Shown here: positions 51,876 to 59,940 of the stretch, piece after piece | Layout of the letters: the number at the start of each line of letters is the position of its first letter | Numbering within the stretch: the stretch's first letter is position 1 | Assembly: GCF_900110655.1 (NCBI RefSeq) | Contig: NZ_FOEQ01000007.1 | Coordinates: 271,504-335,503, forward strand | From: Pseudomonas soli | GTDB taxonomy: Bacteria; Pseudomonadota; Gammaproteobacteria; Pseudomonadales; Pseudomonadaceae | Reading direction: 5' to 3' | Length of the DNA stretch: 64,000 bases | Translations under genes and position numbers: made by a program | The notes under the pieces: generated by a model | Database searches by the model: none | What the model was told of the DNA's origin: nothing | What the model saw: only the letters and a program-made list of their open reading frames with translations

Positions 51876-52823
51876 TCAGATCAGCGAGCGAACCCGCAGT
51901 TCCTTGGGCATCGAGAAGGTAATGTTCTCTTCGCGGCCGTCGAGCTCTTCGGCGCCGGTGGCGCCCCAGGCCTTGAGCTGCTCGATCACGCCACGCACCA
52001 GCACCTCGGGCGCCGAGGCACCGGCGGTGATACCGATACGCTCGGCACCATCGAACCAGCTGCGTTGCAGGTCCTCGGCACCGTCGATCAGGTAGGCCGG
52101 CGTGCTCATGCGCTCGGCCAACTCGCGCAGGCGGTTGGAGTTGGAGCTGTTGGGGCTGCCGACCACCAGTACCACGTCACACTCGTCGGCCAGTTGCTTG
52201 ACGGCGTCCTGGCGGTTCTGCGTGGCGTAGCAGATGTCGTCCTTGCGCGGGCCGCCGATGTTCGGGAAGCGCGCGCGCAGGGCGTCGATCACCCGGCTGG
52301 TGTCGTCCATCGACAGTGTGGTCTGGGTGACGAAGGCCAGGTGGTCAGGGTCATTCACCTGCAGCTGGGCAACATCGTCCTCGTCCTCGACGAGGTAGAT
52401 GGCGCCGCCGTTGCTGGCGTCGTACTGACCCATGGTGCCTTCGACTTCCGGGTGCCCTTCGTGGCCGATGAGAATGGTCTCACGGCCATCACGGCTGTAC
52501 TTGGCCACCTCGATATGCACCTTGGTCACCAGCGGGCAGGTGGCGTCGAACACTTTCAGGCCACGGCCGGCGGCTTCCTGGCGCACGGCCTGGGAAACGC
52601 CATGGGCGCTGAAGATGACGATGACGTCGTCCGGCACCTGGTCCAGCTCTTCGACGAACACCGCGCCACGGTTACGCAAGTCTTCGACCACGAACTTGTT
52701 GTGCACCACTTCGTGGCGCACGTAGATCGGCGGGCCGAAGACTTCCAGAGCGCGGTTGACGATCTCGATCGCACGGTCGACCCCGGCGCAGAAGCCGCGC
52801 GGGTTGGCGAGTTTGATTTGCAT
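51876..52823 (-). CDS. ispH: 4-hydroxy-3-methylbut-2-enyl diphosphate reductase
   Basis: A 315-residue iron-sulfur enzyme of the last MEP-pathway step making IPP and DMAPP. Cluster ligands are Cys12 (ANPRGFCAGVDRAIEI), a second in VFDATCPLVTKVH and a third in KDDICYATQNRQDA; the catalytic Glu is in TEG-like GHPEVEGTMGQ. I used ATG 52823 (MQIKLANPRG) with GGAG 8 bases upstream rather than 52841, which lies inside fkpB. Last gene of the block starting with murJ or ribF. Confidence 0.96.
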   Translation of the reverse strand: MQIKLANPRGFCAGVDRAIEIVNRALEVFGPPIYVRHEVVHNKFVVEDLRNRGAVFVEELDQVPDDVIVIFSAHGVSQAVRQEAAGRGLKVFDATCPLVTKVHIEVAKYSRDGRETILIGHEGHPEVEGTMGQYDASNGGAIYLVEDEDDVAQLQVNDPDHLAFVTQTTLSMDDTSRVIDALRARFPNIGGPRKDDICYATQNRQDAVKQLADECDVVLVVGSPNSSNSNRLRELAERMSTPAYLIDGAEDLQRSWFDGAERIGITAGASAPEVLVRGVIEQLKAWGATGAEELDGREENITFSMPKELRVRSLI

Positions 52824-52837
52824 GCTCGACTCCAGGC

Positions 52838-53275
52838 TCACACGGCCTTCACGTCGAGGATCTGCACCTCGAAGTTCAGGGTCTTGCCAGCCAGTGGATG
52901 GTTGAAATCGATGGTCACCTGGTTGTCGTCGAACGCTTTGACCACACCCGGCAGCTCGGTGTTGGCGGCATCGTTGAAGATCACCAGCAGCCCTTCGGAC
53001 AGCTCCATGCCTTCGAACTGCGAGCGCGACATCACCTGTACGTTCTGCGGGTTGTGCTGGCCGAAGGCGTTCTCCGGGGCAATGCTCAGCTTGCGCTGGT
53101 CACCGGCCTTGAAGCCGAACAGAGCGTTTTCGAAGCCCGGCAGCAGGTTGCCGTCACCCACCTTGAACGTGGCCGGGGCCTTGTCGAAAGTGCTGTCGAC
53201 GGTGTCGCCGTTTTCCAGGTGCAGCGCGAAGTGCAGGGTGACTTCGGTGTTCTGGCCGATACGGGTCTCAGTCAT
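52838..53275 (-). CDS. fkpB: FKBP-type prolyl isomerase FkpB
   Basis: A 145-residue FKBP protein of the SlpA/FkpB type: NTEVTLHFALHLENGDTVDS, GDGNLLPGFENALFGFKAGD and the insert domain, without the His-rich tail of SlyD. It lies between lspA and ispH as in most Gammaproteobacteria and overlaps lspA by 8 bases. Confidence 0.92.
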   Translation of the reverse strand: MTETRIGQNTEVTLHFALHLENGDTVDSTFDKAPATFKVGDGNLLPGFENALFGFKAGDQRKLSIAPENAFGQHNPQNVQVMSRSQFEGMELSEGLLVIFNDAANTELPGVVKAFDDNQVTIDFNHPLAGKTLNFEVQILDVKAV

Positions 53276-53783
53276 GGACGGCTTCCTCGGACTTCTTGCT
53301 CTTGAACATATCCAGCGCCAGCATCACCGCGCCCACGGTAATGGCGCTGTCGGCCAGGTTGAAGGCCGGGAAGTAGTGGCGGTTCTGCCAGTGCACCAGG
53401 ATGAAATCGACCACATGGCCAAGCACCACGCGGTCGTACAGGTTGCCCAATGCACCGCCCAGCACCAGCGCCAGGGCCACGGCCAGCCAGGTCTCGTTGC
53501 GCCCCAGGCGCTTGAGCCAGACCACCAGCACGGCGCTGACCACCACGGCGATCAGCGCGAACAGCCAGCGCTGCCAGCCGGAGCTGTCGGCCAGGAAGCT
53601 GAACGCCGCGCCGGTGTTGTAGGCCAGGGTCCAGCTGAAGTAGTCGGGGATGACCACGATCTGCTGGTACAGGCTCAGCGCGCCCTCGAAGTAGACCTTG
53701 GTGGCCTGGTCGAGGACCAGCACCACCAGGCTCAGCCAGAGCCAGGCAAGGCGCCCAAAGCGCCCCGCGGAAGCATTAGGCAT
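53268..53783 (-). CDS. lspA: Lipoprotein signal peptidase
   Basis: A 171-residue membrane aspartyl protease cleaving prolipoproteins after lipidation. Four helices; catalytic Asps in NLYDRVVLGHVVDFILV and FNLADSAITVGA. Start at 53783 (MPNASAGRFGRLAW); it overlaps ileS by 8 bases. It processes BamD and the SLT lipoprotein encoded in this window. Confidence 0.95.
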   Translation of the reverse strand: MPNASAGRFGRLAWLWLSLVVLVLDQATKVYFEGALSLYQQIVVIPDYFSWTLAYNTGAAFSFLADSSGWQRWLFALIAVVVSAVLVVWLKRLGRNETWLAVALALVLGGALGNLYDRVVLGHVVDFILVHWQNRHYFPAFNLADSAITVGAVMLALDMFKSKKSEEAVHD

Positions 53784-56607
53784 AGTGGCGCACCTCACCG
53801 GAACCGCTCAGGTTATCGACGCAACGGCCACAGATTTCCGGATGCTCCGGATGGCTGCCCACATCGGCGCGGAAGTGCCAGCAACGGCCGCACTTGACAT
53901 GGCCAGACTTGACGACCTTCAGCTTGAGCCCTTCGACCTCGGTTGTCACGGCATCGGCCGGAGCCTGGACGAACGGCACCACGCTGGCGGCCGAGGTGAT
54001 CAGCACGAAGCGCAGCTCATCGCCGAGCTTGTTCAGGTCGGCGGTCAGGCCCTCTTCGGCGAACAGGGTGACCTCGGCCTGCAGGTTGCCGCCGATGACC
54101 TTGGCGGTACGCTGGTTCTCCAGCTCCTTGTTGACTGCGGCCTTGACCGCCATCACACGGTCCCAGTAGGCACGGTCCAGCTCGGCGTCGGCCGGCAGCT
54201 CCGTCAGGCCCTGGTACCAGGTGTTGAGCATCACCGACTCGTTGCGCTCGCCCGGCAGGTACTGCCAGATCTCGTCGGCGGTGAACGCCAGGATCGGCGC
54301 TATCCAGCGCACCAGCGCCTCGCTGATGTGGTACAGCGCGGTCTGGCAGGAGCGGCGGGCGACACTGTTCACGCCGGTGGTGTACTGGCGATCCTTGATG
54401 ATGTCGAGGTAGAAGCCACCGAGCTCCTGCACGCAGAAGTTGTGGATCTTCGAGTAGACGTTCCAGAAACGGTACTCGCCGTAGTGCTCTTCCAGCTCGC
54501 GCTGCAGCAGCAGGGTGCGGTCGACCGCCCAACGGTCCAGGGCCAGCATGTCCTCGGCCGGCAACAGGTCGCGGGCCGGATCGAAGCCGGACAGGTTGGA
54601 AAGCAGGAAGCGCGCGGTGTTGCGGATGCGGCGGTAGGCATCGGCGCTGCGCTGCAGGATCTGCTCGGAGACGGCCATCTCGCCCGAGTAGTCGGTGGCG
54701 GACACCCACAGGCGCAGGATGTCGGCACCCAGGGTGTTATTGACCTTTTCCGGCTCGATGGTGTTGCCCAGCGACTTGGACATCTTGCGGCCGTTCTCGT
54801 CCACGGTGAAGCCGTGGGTCAGCAGCTCGCGGTAAGGCGCGTGGCCGTCGATGGCGCAGCCGGTCAGCAAGGAAGAGTGGAACCAGCCGCGGTGCTGGTC
54901 GGAACCTTCCAGGTACAGGTCGGCGCGCGGGCCGGTGGCGTGGCCGATATCGTGGGAACCACGCAGCACGTGCCAATGGGTGGTACCCGAGTCGAACCAG
55001 ACGTCGAGGGTATCGGAAATCTTGTCGTACTGGCCGGCTTCATCGCCCAGCAGCTCAGCGGCATCCAGCTTGAACCAGGCTTCGATGCCCTGCTGTTCGA
55101 CGCGCTTGGCCACTTCCTCCATCAGTTCGACGGTACGTGGGTGCAATTCGCCGGTCTGCTTGTCCAGGAAAAACGGGATCGGCACGCCCCAGTTGCGCTG
55201 ACGCGAGATGCACCAGTCCGGGCGGTTGGCGATCATCGAGTGCAGGCGCGCCTGGCCCCAGGCCGGAACGAACTTGGTCTCTTCGATGGCCTTGAGCGAG
55301 CGCTCGCGCAGGTTGTCGCCGCTGGTGGGCTGCTTGTCCATGCCGACGAACCACTGCGCGGTGGCGCGATAGATCAGCGGGGTCTTGTGCCGCCAGCAGT
55401 GCATGTAGCTGTGGCTGATGGTTTCGGTGTGCATCAGCGCGCCGACTTCGCTGAGTTTGTCGACGATGGCCGGGTTGGCCTTCCAGATGAACTGGCCGCC
55501 GAAGAACGGCAGCGACTCGACGTACACACCGTTGCTCTGCACCGGGGTGAGAATGTCGTCGTTGACCATGCCGTAGCGCTTGCAGGTAACGAAGTCGTCT
55601 TCACCGTAGGCGGGCGAGGAATGCACCACGCCTGTACCGGCGCCCAGCTCGACGTATTCGGCCAGGTAGATCGGCGACAGGCGATCGTAGAACGGGTGAC
55701 GGAAGTTGATCAGCTCGAGGGCCGAACCCGGGGCGGTGGCGATGACCGAACCTTCCAGCGCATAGCGCTTCAGGCACGACTCGACCAGCTCCTCGGCCAG
55801 TACCAGCAGGCGCTCGCCGGTGTCGACCAGGGCGTAGGTGAAGTCCGGGTGGATGTTCAGCGCCTGGTTGGCCGGGATGGTCCACGGGGTGGTGGTCCAG
55901 ATCACGATGGCGGCGGGCTTGGCCAGCGCGGCCAGGCCGAAGGCAGCGGCCAGCTTGGCCTCGTCGGCGACCGGGAAGGCGACGTCGATGGTCTGGGATT
56001 TCTTGTCGGCGTACTCGACTTCGGCTTCGGCCAGGGCCGAACCGCAATCGAAGCACCAGTTCACCGGCTTCAGGCCCTTGAACACGAAGCCTTGCTTGAC
56101 CATCTCGGCCAGGGCGCGGATCTCGCCGGCCTCGTTGGCGAAGTTCATGGTCTTGTACGGGTTGTCCCAATCACCCAGCACGCCCAGGCGGATGAACTCG
56201 GTCTTCTGCCCCTCGATCTGCTCGGCGGCGTACTCGCGGCACAGCTCGCGGGTGCGGTCGGCGGTCAGGTGCTTGCCGTGGGTGACCTCGACCTTGTGCT
56301 CGATCGGCAGGCCGTGGCAGTCCCAGCCCGGTACATACGGGGCGTCGAAACCCGACAGGGTCTTCGAACGGACAATCATGTCCTTGAGAATCTTGTTCAG
56401 CGCATGACCGATATGGATCTTGCCGTTGGCATAGGGCGGACCGTCGTGCAGGACGAACTTCGGACGATCCTTGCCAATTTCGCGCAGCTTCTGGTACAGG
56501 CCAATGCTGTCCCAGCGCTGCAGGATCTGCGGTTCGCGCTGAGGCAGGCCGGCCTTCATGGGGAAGGCGGTGTCCGGAAGGTTAAGCGTGGCTTTGTAGT
56601 CGGTCAT
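53776..56607 (-). CDS. ileS: Isoleucyl-tRNA synthetase
   Basis: A 943-residue class I synthetase. HIGH motif in PYANGKIHIGHALNKILKD, the editing domain (about 180-400) with WTTTPWTIPANQALNIHPD, KMSKS motif in ENGRKMSKSLGNTIEP, and the C-terminal zinc site KCGRCWHFRADVG with CGRCVDNL. Overlaps ribF (ATGA) and lspA. Length is normal for the proteobacterial type. Confidence 0.98.
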   Translation of the reverse strand: MTDYKATLNLPDTAFPMKAGLPQREPQILQRWDSIGLYQKLREIGKDRPKFVLHDGPPYANGKIHIGHALNKILKDMIVRSKTLSGFDAPYVPGWDCHGLPIEHKVEVTHGKHLTADRTRELCREYAAEQIEGQKTEFIRLGVLGDWDNPYKTMNFANEAGEIRALAEMVKQGFVFKGLKPVNWCFDCGSALAEAEVEYADKKSQTIDVAFPVADEAKLAAAFGLAALAKPAAIVIWTTTPWTIPANQALNIHPDFTYALVDTGERLLVLAEELVESCLKRYALEGSVIATAPGSALELINFRHPFYDRLSPIYLAEYVELGAGTGVVHSSPAYGEDDFVTCKRYGMVNDDILTPVQSNGVYVESLPFFGGQFIWKANPAIVDKLSEVGALMHTETISHSYMHCWRHKTPLIYRATAQWFVGMDKQPTSGDNLRERSLKAIEETKFVPAWGQARLHSMIANRPDWCISRQRNWGVPIPFFLDKQTGELHPRTVELMEEVAKRVEQQGIEAWFKLDAAELLGDEAGQYDKISDTLDVWFDSGTTHWHVLRGSHDIGHATGPRADLYLEGSDQHRGWFHSSLLTGCAIDGHAPYRELLTHGFTVDENGRKMSKSLGNTIEPEKVNNTLGADILRLWVSATDYSGEMAVSEQILQRSADAYRRIRNTARFLLSNLSGFDPARDLLPAEDMLALDRWAVDRTLLLQRELEEHYGEYRFWNVYSKIHNFCVQELGGFYLDIIKDRQYTTGVNSVARRSCQTALYHISEALVRWIAPILAFTADEIWQYLPGERNESVMLNTWYQGLTELPADAELDRAYWDRVMAVKAAVNKELENQRTAKVIGGNLQAEVTLFAEEGLTADLNKLGDELRFVLITSAASVVPFVQAPADAVTTEVEGLKLKVVKSGHVKCGRCWHFRADVGSHPEHPEICGRCVDNLSGSGEVRHYA

Positions 56608-57554
56608 TTCAGGCTCTTCGTTAGCGGTTGAGCGTGCCAGTGGGCACGTGCGGCGGCGATGTCCGCGTCGATCGCCGACTTCAGCGCCTCCAGGGAGGCG
56701 AAACGCTGCTCTTCACGCAGCTTGTGGTGGAATTCCACCGTCAGGCGCCGGCCATAGAGGTCACCGGCGTAATCCAGGAGATGAATCTCCAGGTGAGGAC
56801 GCCCGTCACCGGCGACGGTGGGGCGTACTCCGATATTGCCGACACCCGGCCACTGCTGGCCGTCGATCTCGATGCTGGCCAGGTAGACCCCGGACAGCGG
56901 CACGCGACGGCGCTTGAGCTGGATGTTGGCGGTAGGTGTGCCGAGCTGGCGGGCCAGCTTCTGGCCATGCAGCACGCGGCCGGTAATGCGGTACGGACGG
57001 CCCAGCAGGTGTTCGGCCAGCTCGAAGTTGCCCTCTGCCAGGGCCTTGCGCACTTCGGTGCTGCTGACCCGCAGGCCATCCTGGATGACGGTGTTGGCCG
57101 CCTCGACGCTGAAGCCATGGCGTTTGCCGGCTTCGGTGAGGAAAGCGAAATCACCGGCGCGGTCGCAGCCGAAACGGAAGTCATCGCCCACTTCGAGGTG
57201 GCGCACGCCCAGGCCATCGACCAGCACTGCCTTGACGAACTGCTCGGCGCTGAGCTGGCTCAGGCGCTGATTGAACGACAGGCACAGCACCCGATCGATG
57301 CCCTCCGCGGCCAGCAACTCGACCTTGTCACGCAGGCGCGCCAGGCGGGCCGGCGCGGTATCCGGGGCGAAATATTCGCGAGGCTGTGGCTCGAAGATCA
57401 CCACGCAGGTGGGCAGGCCGAGTGCCTGGCCACGTTCGCGCAGGCGTGCGAGGATCGCCTGGTGGCCGCGGTGGACCCCGTCGAAGTTGCCAATGGTGGC
57501 GACACAGCCCCGGTGCTCGGGGCGCAGGTTGTGAAGACCTCGAACCAGCTGCAT
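56604..57554 (-). CDS. ribF: Bifunctional riboflavin kinase/FAD synthetase
   Basis: A 316-residue enzyme making FMN and FAD. N-terminal FAD synthetase with VATIGNFDGVHRGHQAILAR and a DDFRFGCDRAGDFAFL motif; C-terminal kinase with LGTPTANIQL and GVGNIGVRPTV. The start at 57554 (MQLVRGLHNLRPEHRG) is chosen because the -10 box at 57583-57588 places the transcript start at about 57576, too close to the alternative ATG at 57572. Confidence 0.95.
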   Translation of the reverse strand: MQLVRGLHNLRPEHRGCVATIGNFDGVHRGHQAILARLRERGQALGLPTCVVIFEPQPREYFAPDTAPARLARLRDKVELLAAEGIDRVLCLSFNQRLSQLSAEQFVKAVLVDGLGVRHLEVGDDFRFGCDRAGDFAFLTEAGKRHGFSVEAANTVIQDGLRVSSTEVRKALAEGNFELAEHLLGRPYRITGRVLHGQKLARQLGTPTANIQLKRRRVPLSGVYLASIEIDGQQWPGVGNIGVRPTVAGDGRPHLEIHLLDYAGDLYGRRLTVEFHHKLREEQRFASLEALKSAIDADIAAARAHWHAQPLTKSLK

Positions 57555-57582
57555 AACGCGCTTCTTGCTCATAAAGTGGCCG

Positions 57583-57611
57583 ATTATAACCACACCCGGG
57601 CGCTGGTGACA
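57583..57611 (-). promoter_or_regulatory. Promoter of ribF-ileS-lspA-fkpB-ispH
   Basis: Read leftward: TGTCAC (57606-57611), 17-base spacer, perfect TATAAT (57583-57588). The extended GTGTGGT before the -10 may help. It lies between murJ and ribF and supports a separate transcript for the ribF operon. Confidence 0.6.
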
Positions 57612-57672
57612 GGCAGCAGCGCCACCCTGGAGTGTGGAATGCGAAAAACCGACGCCTGACCCTTTTCGCGCC

Positions 57673-59211
57673 TCAGTGCAACGCCTTGCGGGCGAAGTGC
57701 CGTGGGCGGAAACCACACAGGTACAGGCAGCCGAAATAGGTCACCACGCCGGCGACGATCAGGGCGCCCAGGCGCACGAAGCGCTCGAGCATGTTGCCCT
57801 GCTCCCAGGCCGGCATGTAGTGCATGCCCAGCAACAGCACGCCCGACATCAACGCCACCGCCAGCACCAGCTTGAGCAGGAACATCGTCCAGCCCGGTTG
57901 CGGCTGGAACAGTTGCTGGCTGCGCAGCTTCCAGTACAGCAGGCCGGCGTTCAGGCAAGCGCCCAGGCTGATCGCCAGGGCCAGCCCGGCATGGGCCAGC
58001 GGGCCGACCAGCGCCAGGTTGAGCAACTGGGTGCAGACCAGGGTGAACACCGCGATCTTCACCGGTGTGCGGATATTCTGCTGCGCATAGAAGCCAGGTG
58101 CCAGCACCTTGACCAGGATGATCGCCATCAACCCCACCGAATACGCGACCAGCGCGCGCTGGGTCATCGCCGCGTCAAAGGCACTGAACTTGCCGTACTG
58201 GAACAGCGCCACGGTCAGCGGTTCGGCGAGGATGCCCAGGGCCAGGGTGCAGGGCAGCACCAGCAGGAAGCACAGGCGCAGGCCCCAGTCGAGGATCCGC
58301 GAATACTCCTCACGGTCCTGGTTGGCGTAGGTCTTGGCCAAGGTCGGCAGCAGGATGGTGCCCAGGGCCACGCCGAGCACGCCGGAGGGCAGTTCCATGA
58401 GGCGGTCGGCGTAGTACATCCAGGACACCGAGCCGGCCACCAGGAAGGAAGCGAAGATAGTGTTGATGATCAACGAGATCTGGCTCACCGACACCCCGAG
58501 GATGGCCGGCAGCATCTGCTTGAGCACGCGCCACACACCGGTATCGCGCAAGTTCAGGCGCGGCAGCACGAGCATGCCGATCTTCTTCAGCGCCGGCAGC
58601 TGGTACAGCAGTTGCGCCAGGCCACCGGCCAGCACGCCCCAGGCCAGGGCCATGATCGGCGGGTCGAAGTAGGGCGTGAGCAGCACGGCGAAGGCGATCA
58701 TCGCCACGTTGAGCAGCGTGGGGGTGAACGCCGGCACGCTGAAGCGATTCCAGGTGTTGAGGATCGCGCCGACCAGCGACGACAGCGAGATCAACAATAT
58801 ATAAGGAAAGGTCACCCGCAGCAGCGAAGTGGTCAGCTCGTACTTCTCTGCGCTGTCGACGAAACCCGGTGCCGTCGCCCAGACCACCCAGGGCGCGGCG
58901 AGGATGCCGATGGTGGTGACCAATGCCAGGATCAGGGTAAGCAGGCCACTGACATAGGCGACAAAGGTGCGGGTGGCCTCCTCGCCCTGCTGGGTCTTGT
59001 ACTCGGCGAGGATCGGCACGAAGGCCTGGGAGAACGCGCCTTCGGCGAATATCCGCCGCAGCAGGTTGGGCAGCTTGAAGGCGATGAAGAAGGCGTCGGT
59101 GGCGATGCCGGCGCCGAACACCCTCGCCAGGATGGTATCGCGCACGAAGCCGAGCACCCGGGAAATCATGGTGATGGAGCTGACCGCAGCCAGGGATTTG
59201 AGCAGGTTCAT
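57673..59211 (-). CDS. murJ: Lipid II flippase MurJ
   Basis: A 512-residue MviN/MurJ protein of about 14 helices that flips the peptidoglycan precursor lipid II. Start MNLLKSLAAVSSITMISRVL, then GFVRDTILARVFGAGIATDAF with the essential Arg residues, and FAEGAFSQAFVPILAEYKT. Divergent from rpsT with about 250 bases between them. Confidence 0.96.
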   Translation of the reverse strand: MNLLKSLAAVSSITMISRVLGFVRDTILARVFGAGIATDAFFIAFKLPNLLRRIFAEGAFSQAFVPILAEYKTQQGEEATRTFVAYVSGLLTLILALVTTIGILAAPWVVWATAPGFVDSAEKYELTTSLLRVTFPYILLISLSSLVGAILNTWNRFSVPAFTPTLLNVAMIAFAVLLTPYFDPPIMALAWGVLAGGLAQLLYQLPALKKIGMLVLPRLNLRDTGVWRVLKQMLPAILGVSVSQISLIINTIFASFLVAGSVSWMYYADRLMELPSGVLGVALGTILLPTLAKTYANQDREEYSRILDWGLRLCFLLVLPCTLALGILAEPLTVALFQYGKFSAFDAAMTQRALVAYSVGLMAIILVKVLAPGFYAQQNIRTPVKIAVFTLVCTQLLNLALVGPLAHAGLALAISLGACLNAGLLYWKLRSQQLFQPQPGWTMFLLKLVLAVALMSGVLLLGMHYMPAWEQGNMLERFVRLGALIVAGVVTYFGCLYLCGFRPRHFARKALH

Positions 59212-59460
59212 CGAAAAGTTTCACGCCAGGGGCAGAGGACGCTGCAGACAGCGTCCGAATGTGCGATACTCCCGCGCCTTCGCAGGGGAGCCAAAAATTC
59301 CCGAGTTTACAGGTCGTGCGACAGAAAGGAATATTTCCCTCCTGTTGGCTCACCACTCGGCGGAACCTTGCAGGTGGCCTTGACATCCGATCGACTCATC
59401 GGCATGATTCGCGGCCTATTTTGTTTGCTATTTACCTAAAGTCTTTCGAGGAGCTCGACG

Positions 59461-59739
59461 GTGGCCAACTCACCTTCCGCCAAGAAACGTGCAAAACAGG
59501 CTGAGAAGCGTCGCAGCCACAACGCCAGCCTGCGTTCCATGGTCCGTACCTACATCAAGAATGTAGTCAAGGCCATCGACGCAAAAGACGCCGAAAAAGC
59601 GCAAGCCGCTTACGTTCTGGCTGTACCTGTAATCGACCGTATGGCCGACAAGGGTATCATCCACAAGAACAAAGCTGCTCGCCACAAAGGCCGTCTGAAT
59701 GGCCACATCAAGGCACTGAAAGAAGCTGCAGCTGCCTAA
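59461..59739 (+). CDS. rpsT: 30S ribosomal protein S20 (GTG start)
   Basis: A 92-residue protein (MANSPSAKKRAKQAEKRRSH) with the usual Lys/Arg-rich helices. It starts with GTG at 59461 after GAGGAGCTCGACG. E. coli rpsT uses UUG, and its poor start is tied to autoregulation; a non-AUG start here fits that theme. Followed by a strong terminator. Confidence 0.96.
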   Translation: MANSPSAKKRAKQAEKRRSHNASLRSMVRTYIKNVVKAIDAKDAEKAQAAYVLAVPVIDRMADKGIIHKNKAARHKGRLNGHIKALKEAAAA

Positions 59740-59754
59740 GCGACGTTCTTGTCG

Positions 59755-59783
59755 AAAAAACCGACCCTAGGGTCGGTTTTTTT
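59755..59783. terminator. Bidirectional terminator after rpsT
   Basis: CCGACCCTAGGGTCGG (59761-59776) is a perfect palindrome, flanked by six A and seven T residues, so it works for rpsT and in the opposite direction. Confidence 0.93.
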
Positions 59784-59840
59784 ATGCCTGTGATTTTCTC
59801 GTTACTCGCCAAGGCTGCATTAGCACCGGTGTCTTCGAGT

Positions 59841-59932
59841 CAACCGGCAAGCCGGCTGCCACAGAATATCCTGAGGCCAACGCGGTCGGCGTGAGAGCCG
59901 GCTCGCCGGCGAAAGGGCCGCATAGCGGCCCC
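59841..59932. repeat. Degenerate REP pair
   Basis: AACCGGCAAGCCGGCTGCCA (59839-59858) and an inverted, diverged unit GAGAGCCGGCTCGCCGGCGA (59891-59910), followed by GGGCCGCATAGCGGCCCCCC. REP-like DNA between rpsT and the convergent MCE gene. Confidence 0.65.
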
Positions 59933-59940
59933 CCCCATCA